A stretch of 8,058 bases of DNA from an uncultured bacterium (GCA_946885425.1 CAMPGJ010000046.1:1-8058), one strand, 5' to 3'. Shown: positions 1 to 5,678, counted from the first letter of the stretch. The notes: a model not told the origin generated them from the letters alone. A program made the numbers and translations.

Positions 1-124
1 CCTTATTTGGAAGCGTTAAAGTAAGCGCTTCATAAATTGTCGGTACTTCTCCTTCAAAATACACGTCAACAACTGGTCCTTGAACCCTGATAACGATACC
101 TTCTGTATTTGTTTTGTTACTCAT
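1..124 (-). CDS. atpD: ATP synthase F1 beta subunit, N-terminal fragment (runs off the left edge)
   Basis: This is the catalytic beta subunit of F1, of which only the first 41 residues lie in the window. The ATG is at 122-124. The visible protein begins MSNKTNTEGIVIRVQGPVVD and continues through VYFEGEVPTIYEAL, which matches the N-terminal beta-barrel signature of beta subunits (G-x-I-x-x-V-x-GPVVDV-x-F, then P-x-IY-x-AL). The nucleotide-binding domain lies outside the window. The gene follows atpA by 78 bp in the same direction, as expected for the operon. There is no Shine-Dalgarno sequence just before the start; the region upstream is A/T-rich and then holds the 8-bp periodic palindrome. 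Whether atpC (epsilon) follows cannot be seen. Confidence 0.95.
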   Translation of the reverse strand, partial: MSNKTNTEGIVIRVQGPVVDVYFEGEVPTIYEALTLTLPNK

Positions 125-135
125 AATTTTATTTA

Positions 136-195
136 ATGGTTATATGGTTCGATGGTTGCATGGTTAACCATTTAGCCATTTGACCATTTAGCCAT
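136..195. repeat. 8-bp-period inverted repeat in the atpA-atpD spacer
   Basis: Four consecutive 8-bp units of the form ATGGTTNN (starting at 136, 144, 152 and 160) are followed without a gap by units of the form CCATTTNN (168, 176, 184) and a last CCAT (192-195). The centre, 160-171, is the perfect palindrome ATGGTTAACCAT. Each ATGG on the left can pair with a CCAT on the right, and the 4-nt connectors between them can partly pair through A-U and G-U. The transcript can therefore fold into one hairpin about 60 nt long. It sits between alpha and beta, and could affect mRNA stability or translation of beta; that role is inference. Confidence 0.9.
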
Positions 196-202
196 AAAAA
201 AT

Positions 203-1720
203 TTAATTGAATTTCTTCTTAAACTCATCAACAACTTTCTTTATGTTTTTGACGACGTCTTCGGTTACCTTTTTACCAGATCCTAGCTCTTCAAGCAACT
301 TTTTGTCATGCTTAGCTACGTAAACATGAATTTCTTTTTCAAAACGTGACATATCTTCAGCAGGGATGTCATCAACTAAGCCATTGGTAACCATAGCAAT
401 ACTAAGAACCTCATATGCCTCTTCCAGTGGCTGATATTGAGGCTGTTTGAGAACTTCATTAATTCTCTTTCCTCGTTCTAGCTGTGATTGTGTCTCCTCA
501 TCCAATTCACTGCCGAACTGGGCAAATGCTGCCAATTCACGGAACTGGGACATTTCCAGCTTCATTTTACCAGCAACAGACTTCATAGCGCCAGTCTGAG
601 CTGCTCCACCGACACGGGATACAGATGTACCGGTGTTGATGGCTGGTCTTACACCCGCATTGAATAAATCACCAACGAGAAAAATTTGTCCATCGGTAAT
701 AGAAATAATGTTGGTCGGGATGTATGCTGAGATGTCGCTTGCTTGTGTTTCGATAACAGGAAGCGCAGTAATGGATCCACCGCCATTTTTTTCACTAAGT
801 CTAACAGCTCTTTCGAGAAGTTTACTGTGAAGGTAGAAGATATCTCCTGGATATGCCTCACGGCCTGCAGGGCGCTTCAAAACGAGTGATAACTGTCGAT
901 ATGCCCATGCGTGTTTGGTCAAATCATCGTAGACGATCAGGACGTCCTGACCTTTTTCTAGGAAGTATTCAGCGATAGCTACTCCTGAATATGGCGCCAG
1001 GTATTGAAGTGATGCAGCATCTGATGCTCCAGCAGCGACAACAATTGTGTATGGAAGTGCATCTTCCATCTTTAGTCGTTCTACGATCTGAGCAATTGAG
1101 CTCTGTTTCTGACCGATTGCAACGTAGATACAAACGACATCTTTTTGACCTTTACCTTGGTTTTTCTGATTAATGATGGTGTCAATTGCGAGAGCTGTTT
1201 TTCCAAGTCCTCTATCTCCGATGATAAGTTCACGCTGTCCACGGCCGATTGGGAACATGGCGTCGATAGCTTTAATGCCGGTCTTTAGTGGGGTGTCTAC
1301 TGGCTGTCGCTCCACAACACCTGCTGCGATTTTTTCGATAGGCATGTCTTTTCCTTTTTTAGCGCTTGGTTTGCCATCAAGTGGCTGTCCAAGTGGATTG
1401 ATAACCCTACCGAGTAATTCTTCTGATGCATGAATGGATAATTGTTTACCTGTCGTTTTGACGGTTTGACCTTCTTGTACTTTTTGCCCGCCGCTGAGCA
1501 GAATAATGGAAGCGTTGTCTTCGTCAAGATTGAGGATAAATCCTGTACTACCGTCTTCGAAGTCAATTATCTCACCCATGAAAGCTTGTGTGAGTCCTGA
1601 AGCTGTAATAACACCATCGGTGTTTTTTTCAACACGTCCGACATTTTGTGTTTTTGGGTCATCTGTAAAGCTACCGAGACGTTTTTCTAAATTTTCTATA
1701 ATCGTTTTATTGTCAATCAT
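203..1720 (-). CDS. atpA: ATP synthase F1 alpha subunit
   Basis: This is the non-catalytic nucleotide-binding subunit of the F1 hexamer, 505 residues, the usual length. The N-terminal barrel (about 25-95) is followed by the nucleotide-binding domain with a P-loop at 168-175 (GDRGLGKT), Walker B around 260-266 (VLIVYDD), the segment GREAYPGDIFYLHSKLLER at about 287-305, and SAYIPTNIISITDGQIFL at 331-348. The arginine contributed to the neighbouring catalytic site is in SVSRVGGAAQ (Arg369). The C-terminal helical domain contains RELAAFAQFGSELD. The P-loop differs from the usual alpha form GDRQTGKT: the Gln and Thr are Gly and Leu. The start ATG overlaps the last 8 bases of the upstream gamma-delta gene (ATGATTGA) and has no good Shine-Dalgarno sequence, so translational coupling is likely. 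Confidence 0.99.
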   Translation of the reverse strand: MIDNKTIIENLEKRLGSFTDDPKTQNVGRVEKNTDGVITASGLTQAFMGEIIDFEDGSTGFILNLDEDNASIILLSGGQKVQEGQTVKTTGKQLSIHASEELLGRVINPLGQPLDGKPSAKKGKDMPIEKIAAGVVERQPVDTPLKTGIKAIDAMFPIGRGQRELIIGDRGLGKTALAIDTIINQKNQGKGQKDVVCIYVAIGQKQSSIAQIVERLKMEDALPYTIVVAAGASDAASLQYLAPYSGVAIAEYFLEKGQDVLIVYDDLTKHAWAYRQLSLVLKRPAGREAYPGDIFYLHSKLLERAVRLSEKNGGGSITALPVIETQASDISAYIPTNIISITDGQIFLVGDLFNAGVRPAINTGTSVSRVGGAAQTGAMKSVAGKMKLEMSQFRELAAFAQFGSELDEETQSQLERGKRINEVLKQPQYQPLEEAYEVLSIAMVTNGLVDDIPAEDMSRFEKEIHVYVAKHDKKLLEELGSGKKVTEDVVKNIKKVVDEFKKKFN

Positions 1721-2957
1721 TTTTGCTCAAGAATTGTATTATATCATGAAATCTCTTATTTAAGTTAATTTCAAATTCAACATCATTTTCTACCACTTTT
1801 ATACCTGTTATCATTGATAAATCAACTGAATAAACAACGTTTTTATCTGGAAAAAGACGCTGAATTTTTTCCTTACTTGCTTTGTCTAATTCGGTAGATG
1901 CAGTGACAAACACCTTCTTTTGATTTTCTTCCTGAACCAAAAGCTTAATATACAGCTTTAGATCATTTCTTGTCAACTTGTTAGAGATAAAAGCGACTGT
2001 CTCATCGTCTAATTGTCCATTCTTGTAGCTGGATTTTACCAAATTTTCTAATTGTTTTCCAATGCTGTTCGACTTGGCGCTTGAGCTTGCTGCACTTGTG
2101 ATATCGAGAATTTCACTAGTAATTTTTGCCTGACGGGTTTTATTATATTCTAATTTCAGGTCTTCGATGATATCTCTCGCGTTATTGGTAGCATTTTGCA
2201 TAGCGAGCATTCTAGCAGATTGCTCAGATAGGTAGCTTTCCAATATTTCCTGATAGAGTACCATTTCAATATATCTATTGAGGATTTCTGGTAGGATACT
2301 CTCTAGATCAGGTTCGAAAAGTTGAAAAGCATCTGCTGCTTTATCGACGCTTTGCCCTTTATCAGCTGTGTTCAACGCTGACATATCTTCAGGTAGGATA
2401 GGAAGCAGTTGTGTTTTTTGAGGTTTTTGAGTAAATATGTTTTCGAAATGAGTTGAAATTATTTCAACTTTATCTACTTTTCCGGTCAGAAATTGTTCAT
2501 TGATCATTTCTATAACAGGATAAACCACACTAAATGCCGGAAGCGTATTTCCAAAAGGAAATGCAGCAATAAGCTGATCACTTAGGCGTGATACCGGTCC
2601 TTCAATTTTTTTTCCTACTGTGATGATTTTGTCATTCTTGGATGTTGCCGTTAGGACTTCACGAGCGAGGTTAGTAATAAGCCCACCACAAAGTCCTTTA
2701 TCAGGTGAAATAGCGATAACAAGCTTTCTTCCTGTTTTGTTAGTCTCTATCATATATGCAGGGAGAGATGGTTTATCAACTCGTTTTGTCAGATGACGTG
2801 AAACTGAAGAAAGTTTTTCTACATACGGTCGTGAGGCCAGAGCTGCATCTTGCGCTTTTTTGAGCTTAGATGCTGCTATCATCTGCATCGCACGTGTAGT
2901 TTTGGATACATTTTGTGCTGTTCTAATTCTTCGTAATAATATTATTGTACTTGCCAT
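1713..2957 (-). CDS. atpG: ATP synthase gamma subunit fused to a shortened delta subunit
   Basis: A single 414-residue open frame. Residues 1 to about 290 are a complete gamma subunit, the central rotor shaft: the N-terminal helix (RRIRTAQNVSKTTRAMQMIAASK), the Rossmann-like domain with SPDKGLCGGLITNL at 84-97, and a C-terminal helix ending YNKTRQAKITSEILDITSA. A Ser/Ala/Asn/Gly-rich stretch (about 289-300) follows, then a charged helical region (300-345). Residues 349-411 match the C-terminal domain of the delta (OSCP) stator subunit: VFVTASTELDKASKEKI, then VDLSMITGIKV and a final Arg-containing amphipathic helix. The usual six-helix delta N-domain of about 105 residues is reduced to about 50. 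No separate atpH lies where it normally would, before atpA. The ATG at 2955-2957 fits the gamma N-terminus; it has no Shine-Dalgarno sequence and follows a structured repeat. Gamma is certain; delta is assigned from the motif pattern. Confidence 0.93.
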   Translation of the reverse strand: MASTIILLRRIRTAQNVSKTTRAMQMIAASKLKKAQDAALASRPYVEKLSSVSRHLTKRVDKPSLPAYMIETNKTGRKLVIAISPDKGLCGGLITNLAREVLTATSKNDKIITVGKKIEGPVSRLSDQLIAAFPFGNTLPAFSVVYPVIEMINEQFLTGKVDKVEIISTHFENIFTQKPQKTQLLPILPEDMSALNTADKGQSVDKAADAFQLFEPDLESILPEILNRYIEMVLYQEILESYLSEQSARMLAMQNATNNARDIIEDLKLEYNKTRQAKITSEILDITSAASSSAKSNSIGKQLENLVKSSYKNGQLDDETVAFISNKLTRNDLKLYIKLLVQEENQKKVFVTASTELDKASKEKIQRLFPDKNVVYSVDLSMITGIKVVENDVEFEINLNKRFHDIIQFLSKND

Positions 2958-2964
2958 ATGATTT

Positions 2965-3037
2965 CGTCATTCTGGAGCGAAGCGATAGAATCCTCTCAGG
3001 AGTTCCTATCAGCCACGTTGTGGCTTCCAGGATGACG
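2965..3037. repeat. REP-like three-arm palindromic element between atpF and the gamma-delta gene
   Basis: The outer arms CGTCATTCTGG (2965-2975) and CCAGGATGACG (3027-3037) are complementary over 11 positions, counting one G-T. Inside are two smaller hairpins: GAA-TCCT with AGGA-g-TTC (2988-3005), and GCCAC-GTT-GTGGC (3012-3024). The whole can fold as a three-way junction on either strand. The motif GTCATTCTGGAGCGAAGCGA resembles a type of intergenic palindromic repeat that I recall from diverse bacterial genomes; copy number in this genome cannot be judged from the window. It fills almost the whole spacer upstream of the gamma-delta gene. Confidence 0.8.
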
Positions 3038-3038
3038 T

Positions 3039-3539
3039 TTAGTTTTTCTGTAGTTCTTTTACTGCTTTGTTGACCAGTTCGCTTTGTTCTTTGTCGGTAA
3101 ATACGTTGTCTAAAGATTTTTTTAACAGTTCGATTGAAAGTTGAGCAACATGCTTGTTGAGCTCTGCTTGTGCCTTTGCTGTTTCTATTTGAATTTGTTC
3201 TTTTGCTTCCTGCAATGTCTGTTGTTTTTGTTTTTTTGCGTCTTCTTCAGATTTTTTGAGAATTTCTGATGCCTGTTCTTTTGCATCTTTTAGAATCTGA
3301 TCAGCACTTGTTCTAGCTTCTTTGATCAGATCTTTCTGCTGTTCCTGAGCCTTTTGTAACGCTTTATTGGCCTCCTCAGCTTTCTGGAGACTTTCCTTTA
3401 CCGCGTCTTCTCTTTTTTTAAGTACGTTAAAGAGCGGTTTGTACAAAAACTTTTTTAATATAAATAATATGATAAGAAAATTGATAACCTGTGCAGCTAC
3501 CAACATCCAATTTAATCCAAATGTGTTAAATATTTCCAT
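3039..3539 (-). CDS. atpF: ATP synthase Fo b subunit (peripheral stalk)
   Basis: The b subunit anchors the stator: one N-terminal membrane helix and a long coiled coil that reaches F1 and the delta subunit. From the ATG at 3537-3539 the protein is 166 residues, a normal length. It begins MEIFNTFGLNWMLVAAQVIN with the membrane segment at about 8-28, then the basic junction KKFLYKPLFNVLKKRE, then a long Glu/Lys/Gln/Ala-rich helix with several QKAEEA- and KEA-type heptads to about 150. An in-frame TTG at 3570-3572 would add 11 residues (MIRNSVFLHTT) not typical of b subunits, so the ATG is preferred. There is no strong Shine-Dalgarno sequence. The fused delta domain of the downstream gene is the expected partner of its C-terminus. 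Confidence 0.96.
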   Translation of the reverse strand: MEIFNTFGLNWMLVAAQVINFLIILFILKKFLYKPLFNVLKKREDAVKESLQKAEEANKALQKAQEQQKDLIKEARTSADQILKDAKEQASEILKKSEEDAKKQKQQTLQEAKEQIQIETAKAQAELNKHVAQLSIELLKKSLDNVFTDKEQSELVNKAVKELQKN

Positions 3540-3595
3540 AGTAGTATGTAAGAATACAGAATTACGAATCAAGAATCAAGGGTTCACCTTAATTC

Positions 3596-3629
3596 TTAAT
3601 TCGCGTTTCTTATCCGAAACGAGAATTAA
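3596..3629. repeat. 14-bp inverted repeat in the atpE-atpF spacer
   Basis: TTAATTCGCGTTTC (3596-3609) and GAAACGAGAATTAA (3616-3629) are complementary at 13 of 14 positions around the 6-nt loop TTATCC. Short ATTCTTAATTC- and AATTACGAATC-like words continue from the stem towards atpF (3555-3600). No run of T follows on the minus strand, so it is not an obvious terminator; a processing or stability hairpin between the c and b cistrons is possible. Confidence 0.75.
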
Positions 3630-3679
3630 AAAGAAATAACTTCAGGAAAAACCTAATGTTACCTCTTGTAATTTAATTC

Positions 3680-3889
<210 letters not shown>

Positions 3890-3892
3890 TTA

Positions 3893-3903
3893 ATCACCCC
3901 CCT
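3893..3903 (-). promoter_or_regulatory. Strong Shine-Dalgarno sequence of atpE
   Basis: On the minus strand the bases GAGGGGGGTGATTAATT run straight into the atpE ATG. The G-rich TGAT block can pair with the extended anti-Shine-Dalgarno end of 16S rRNA (AUCACCUCCU). The other atp starts in view lack anything comparable, so this site probably raises c synthesis to meet ring stoichiometry. Confidence 0.85.
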
Positions 3904-3910
3904 CGTATAA

Positions 3911-4038
3911 AATTCGAATATCAAAATCCGAAATACGAAACAAATTCTAACTTATTAAATCCAAAATTCAAAACATTTTTATATTTTGAAAATTTGATAT
4001 TCTGATTTGTTTCGAATTTCGTGCTTCGAATTTCGAAT
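3911..4038. repeat. Long imperfect TTCGAA-rich hairpin in the atpB-atpE spacer
   Basis: CGAAACAAAT (3936-3945) and ATTTGTTTCG (4005-4014) are exact complements, and the pairing continues outward through CCGAAATA and AATTTCGTG with few mismatches. The inner part is also weakly complementary (CCAAAATTCAAAAC with ATTTTGAAAATTTG). The outer right side repeats TTCGAATTTCGAATTTC. The whole spacer can fold as one hairpin of about 125 nt, ending just upstream of the atpE ribosome-binding site. No other feature is seen in this spacer. Confidence 0.75.
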
Positions 4039-4039
4039 T

Positions 4040-4789
4040 TCAATGCCCTTCGGCATTGTGTGCTGTAGTAAACAGCGCCATGAATGCCATTGTTAGTAAT
4101 GCAAAGATCGTTGCCTGAATTGTACCTACAAAAACTTCGTACATCACGATCGGGACAGGCAAAAGAAAAGCAAATAGCGTTGAGGCAGATACTGTCGCTA
4201 AGATAACTTCTCCTACGAATATATTACCAAAAAGTCGGAAAGAAAACGAGATGATCTTTGTGAATTCGGAAATGAGCTCTAAAAGTCCAGTGTACATAGC
4301 CATCGGGTTAAGAGAGAAGAATCTGCTCAGGTATGATTTGATACCGAATGTAGTGATACTCATGGTGTGAGTTGCGACGAGAGAGACAAATGCAAGAGCA
4401 AGTGTTGTATTGAGATCTGTTGAAGCACTGCGGAAGAGCGGTATCATGTGTTCACCTTCATGATGTCCGCCATGACCGACCCATTCTATAGCGGTAATAA
4501 TAGGTAACAAGCCGCTCCAGTTGGAAATTAATATGAAAAGAAAGAATGTCATGACATAGGGGAATATTCTCATGGTATGTGTTTTAGATACCGATTCAAT
4601 AAGGTTGTAAAATCCTTCTATGATTAGTTCCATCGCGGATTGAAATTTGGAAGGGATGATGGATGCATGCTTATTGATATACCAGGCAAGTAGGATAAGT
4701 ACTGCATCGACAAGTACCGTATTCGTAACAGTGTTAGTTATTGGAAAAGATCCAATATGGAAGAGTATTTCTGGTGCAAGTGCTGCCAT
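4040..4789 (-). CDS. atpB: ATP synthase Fo a subunit
   Basis: Subunit a forms the ion half-channels against the c ring. It has 249 residues, normal for bacteria, with membrane segments at about 25-37, 78-100, 127-150, 165-178, 190-212 and 217-240. The essential arginine is Arg185 in SFSFRLFGNIFVGE, facing Glu55 of the c ring, and Gln225 in VGTIQATIFALL is the conserved glutamine of the last helix. An unusual loop, GHGGHHEGEH (105-114), carries four histidines between membrane segments. It is the first gene of the operon: a promoter lies 34-62 bp upstream. The ATG at 4787-4789 has no Shine-Dalgarno sequence and is preceded by a terminator-like hairpin only 6 nt away. A short hairpin (AATGCC-GAAG-GGCATT, 4042-4057) overlaps the stop codon. 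Confidence 0.98.
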   Translation of the reverse strand: MAALAPEILFHIGSFPITNTVTNTVLVDAVLILLAWYINKHASIIPSKFQSAMELIIEGFYNLIESVSKTHTMRIFPYVMTFFLFILISNWSGLLPIITAIEWVGHGGHHEGEHMIPLFRSASTDLNTTLALAFVSLVATHTMSITTFGIKSYLSRFFSLNPMAMYTGLLELISEFTKIISFSFRLFGNIFVGEVILATVSASTLFAFLLPVPIVMYEVFVGTIQATIFALLTMAFMALFTTAHNAEGH

Positions 4790-4795
4790 AGTAAT

Positions 4796-4816
4796 AAAAA
4801 AAGCCTGAAACCAGGC
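4796..4816 (-). terminator. Rho-independent terminator-like hairpin in the atpB leader
   Basis: On the minus strand GCCTG (4816-4812), the loop GTTT and CAGGC (4807-4803) are followed by seven T residues (4802-4796). It would end transcripts coming from the upstream gene at 4912-5436. It also lies at the very start of the atp transcript predicted from the promoter at 4823-4851, six bases before the atpB ATG, so it may instead act as a 5'-end hairpin on that mRNA. The stem is only 5 bp, with weaker A-T pairing beyond a mismatch. Confidence 0.7.
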
Positions 4817-4822
4817 ATTTGT

Positions 4823-4851
4823 ATTTTAAATTGTAGGAGAGGGTAAGTCAA
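4823..4851 (-). promoter_or_regulatory. Promoter of the atp operon
   Basis: On the minus strand TTGACT (4851-4846) and TAAAAT (4828-4823) are separated by exactly 17 bp; each matches the sigma70-type consensus at five of six positions. Transcription would start near 4816-4818, giving a leader of about 27-29 nt that begins with the GCCTG hairpin. No other comparable promoter is seen between the upstream gene and atpB. Confidence 0.75.
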
Positions 4852-4856
4852 GCACA

Positions 4857-4884
4857 GAATTGAGAGTTGAGAATTGAAAGTTGA
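4857..4884. repeat. Two tandem 14-bp units upstream of the atp promoter
   Basis: GAATTGAGAGTTGA (4857-4870) is followed directly by GAATTGAAAGTTGA (4871-4884), differing at one base, and then by a partial GAAATA. It lies just upstream of the -35 box of the atp operon promoter, where a binding site for a regulator or simple slippage are both possible. Confidence 0.7.
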
Positions 4885-4911
4885 GAAATAAGCTCTAGAA
4901 TTGGAAGACTT

Positions 4912-5436
4912 TTAGCTGAATTTTGCAACTGCTTCGCGTACGAGAGTTTCGGCTGCGATAAATTCAGGTTTTGCTATGGTATTTTTGTAATCAGTAGGTA
5001 CTGGTGCGTCTTCTGGTCCCGGTGCATAGCCCAATATCTTTGAAAATTCATTTCTAGCTACACGGGAAGCTACATTTTTTCTTCTTTCAAGATTAACAAC
5101 TGCTCCGGCTTCTTTGATAGATTTACCTGCATCCAGTTCCTTCTCAAAGACATGTGTATACTCAACATTTTGAAGAGAGCCTAAGTTTTGTGTCTCACGA
5201 TAATTGAAGCCACCTGTTTTTGCGCGGTTTGCATAGAGCTCTTTGGCTTCGTTTCTAATTATATGCTCAGGAGCCTGCGCAAAGAAAGTGGCATGCTTTA
5301 TTGCTGCATCTTTTAATTCTCCTGATAGTCCTGAAAATCTCTCATCTGAGGCTGCAAATTCCTGAATCTGCTTTGATTTATTCGGTTTTTCCTTCCGGTC
5401 TAATATTCCTACATCTCCTCTTTCAAACTCCCTCAT
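4912..5436 (-). CDS. Hypothetical soluble helical protein, 174 residues
   Basis: I do not recognise this protein. It has no signal peptide or membrane segment, is rich in Lys, Glu, Ala and Arg, and looks mostly alpha-helical (for example ELKDAAIKHATFFAQAPEHI and KSIKEAGAVVNLERRKNVAS). A Pro-rich turn GYAPGPEDAPVPTDYKN near residues 137-153 separates a last short helix. The ATG at 5434-5436 follows a near-consensus promoter so closely (9 nt after the -10 box) that the mRNA should have a leader of about 3 nt; there is no Shine-Dalgarno sequence. That strongly supports both the gene and its start. The terminator-like hairpin at 4796-4816 lies downstream. It is probably transcribed alone rather than with atpB. 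Confidence 0.8.
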   Translation of the reverse strand: MREFERGDVGILDRKEKPNKSKQIQEFAASDERFSGLSGELKDAAIKHATFFAQAPEHIIRNEAKELYANRAKTGGFNYRETQNLGSLQNVEYTHVFEKELDAGKSIKEAGAVVNLERRKNVASRVARNEFSKILGYAPGPEDAPVPTDYKNTIAKPEFIAAETLVREAVAKFS

Positions 5437-5445
5437 AGTATGCTC

Positions 5446-5474
5446 ACTATACGCTTATAAGACTTTTGTGTCAA
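5446..5474 (-). promoter_or_regulatory. Leaderless promoter of the 174-residue protein
   Basis: On the minus strand the perfect -35 box TTGACA (5474-5469), a 17-bp spacer and the -10 box TATAGT (5451-5446) place the transcription start near 5439. The ATG begins at 5436, so the leader is about 3 nt. A weaker plus-strand -10 candidate (TATAAG, 5488-5493) lies just upstream and would overlap this promoter head to head. Confidence 0.85.
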
Positions 5475-5487
5475 TGAGTAGGTATTG

Positions 5488-5493
5488 TATAAG
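5488..5493 (+). promoter_or_regulatory. Candidate -10 box for the structured leader and 51-residue ORF
   Basis: TATAAG matches five of six positions of the -10 consensus. The only -35 candidate, TTGTGT (5466-5471, 16-bp spacer), is poor. A start near 5500 would give a leader of about 180 nt before the ATG at 5679. This is the best plus-strand candidate seen, but it is weak. Confidence 0.35.
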
Positions 5494-5547
5494 TTGTAGT
5501 TTTTTTGGTAAGCTTTTTAGAGAGAAGGTTTTATTACTAGAGGAGAA

Positions 5548-5665
5548 AGTCCGCCTAAGCTTACTTTATGGCTTTTCAGTACTATTCGTACACGCCATGA
5601 AGAGCGCTTGAGCGGCGGATCTAAGAAGCTCTAGAACTTGCAAAGCTCGTTAAGAGCTTCTAAGA
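5548..5665 (+). ncRNA. Structured leader or small RNA upstream of the 51-residue ORF, unidentified
   Basis: Three stems can be drawn by hand. TCCGCC (5550-5555) pairs with GGCGGA (5614-5619) and extends by two more pairs past a bulged T. Inside it, CTTTATGGC (5564-5572) pairs with GCCATGAAG (5594-5602) over nine positions with one G-U, itself capped by GTAC-TATTC-GTAC (5579-5591). Next to it, AGAAGCTCT (5624-5632) pairs perfectly with AGAGCTTCT (5653-5661). The last stem ends a few bases before the ribosome-binding site at 5664-5674, which suggests a cis-regulatory leader. The words GAGGAGAAAGTCCG vaguely recall RNase P RNA, but the rest does not fit. I do not recognise a known riboswitch class. 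Confidence 0.5.
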
Positions 5666-5674
5666 GGGGGTGAT
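5664..5674 (+). promoter_or_regulatory. Strong Shine-Dalgarno sequence of the 51-residue ORF
   Basis: GAGGGGGTGAT lies 4 nt before the ATG at 5679-5681. Its GGTGAT end can pair with the extended anti-Shine-Dalgarno AUCACC, as at atpE. It decides the start of an ORF too short to be trusted on length alone. Confidence 0.8.
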
Positions 5675-5678
5675 ATTT

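Noticed and set aside
136..195. CRISPR-like array in the periodic sequence between atpA and atpD.
   Set aside because: The unit is only 8 bp with no unique spacers and it inverts at the centre; this is a palindromic periodic repeat, not a CRISPR.
1173..1433. Plus-strand open frames within the atp genes and within the DUF1284-like genes.
   Set aside because: They lie antisense to strongly conserved coding sequence, have no promoter or ribosome-binding site, and their proteins resemble no family.
2058..2093. A hidden separate start for delta at the gamma-delta junction.
   Set aside because: No ATG lies between the gamma end and the delta domain, and in-frame TTG codons (for example Leu306) lack a good Shine-Dalgarno sequence. 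A single protein is the simplest reading, though not proved.
3540..3572. TTG start at 3572 for the b subunit.
   Set aside because: It would add 11 atypical residues; b subunits normally begin close to the membrane helix, as with the ATG at 3539.
4042..4057. AATGCC-GAAG-GGCATT hairpin at the end of atpB as a terminator.
   Set aside because: It lies partly in the coding sequence and is followed by mixed sequence, not a T run, on the minus strand; the operon continues into atpE.
5541..5555. GAGGAGAAAGTCCG resembles the conserved GAGGAAAGTCC block of RNase P RNA.
   Set aside because: The block is interrupted, the later ACAGAA/GGCTTA block is missing, and a 51-residue ORF begins about 130 nt later. 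The similarity is too short.
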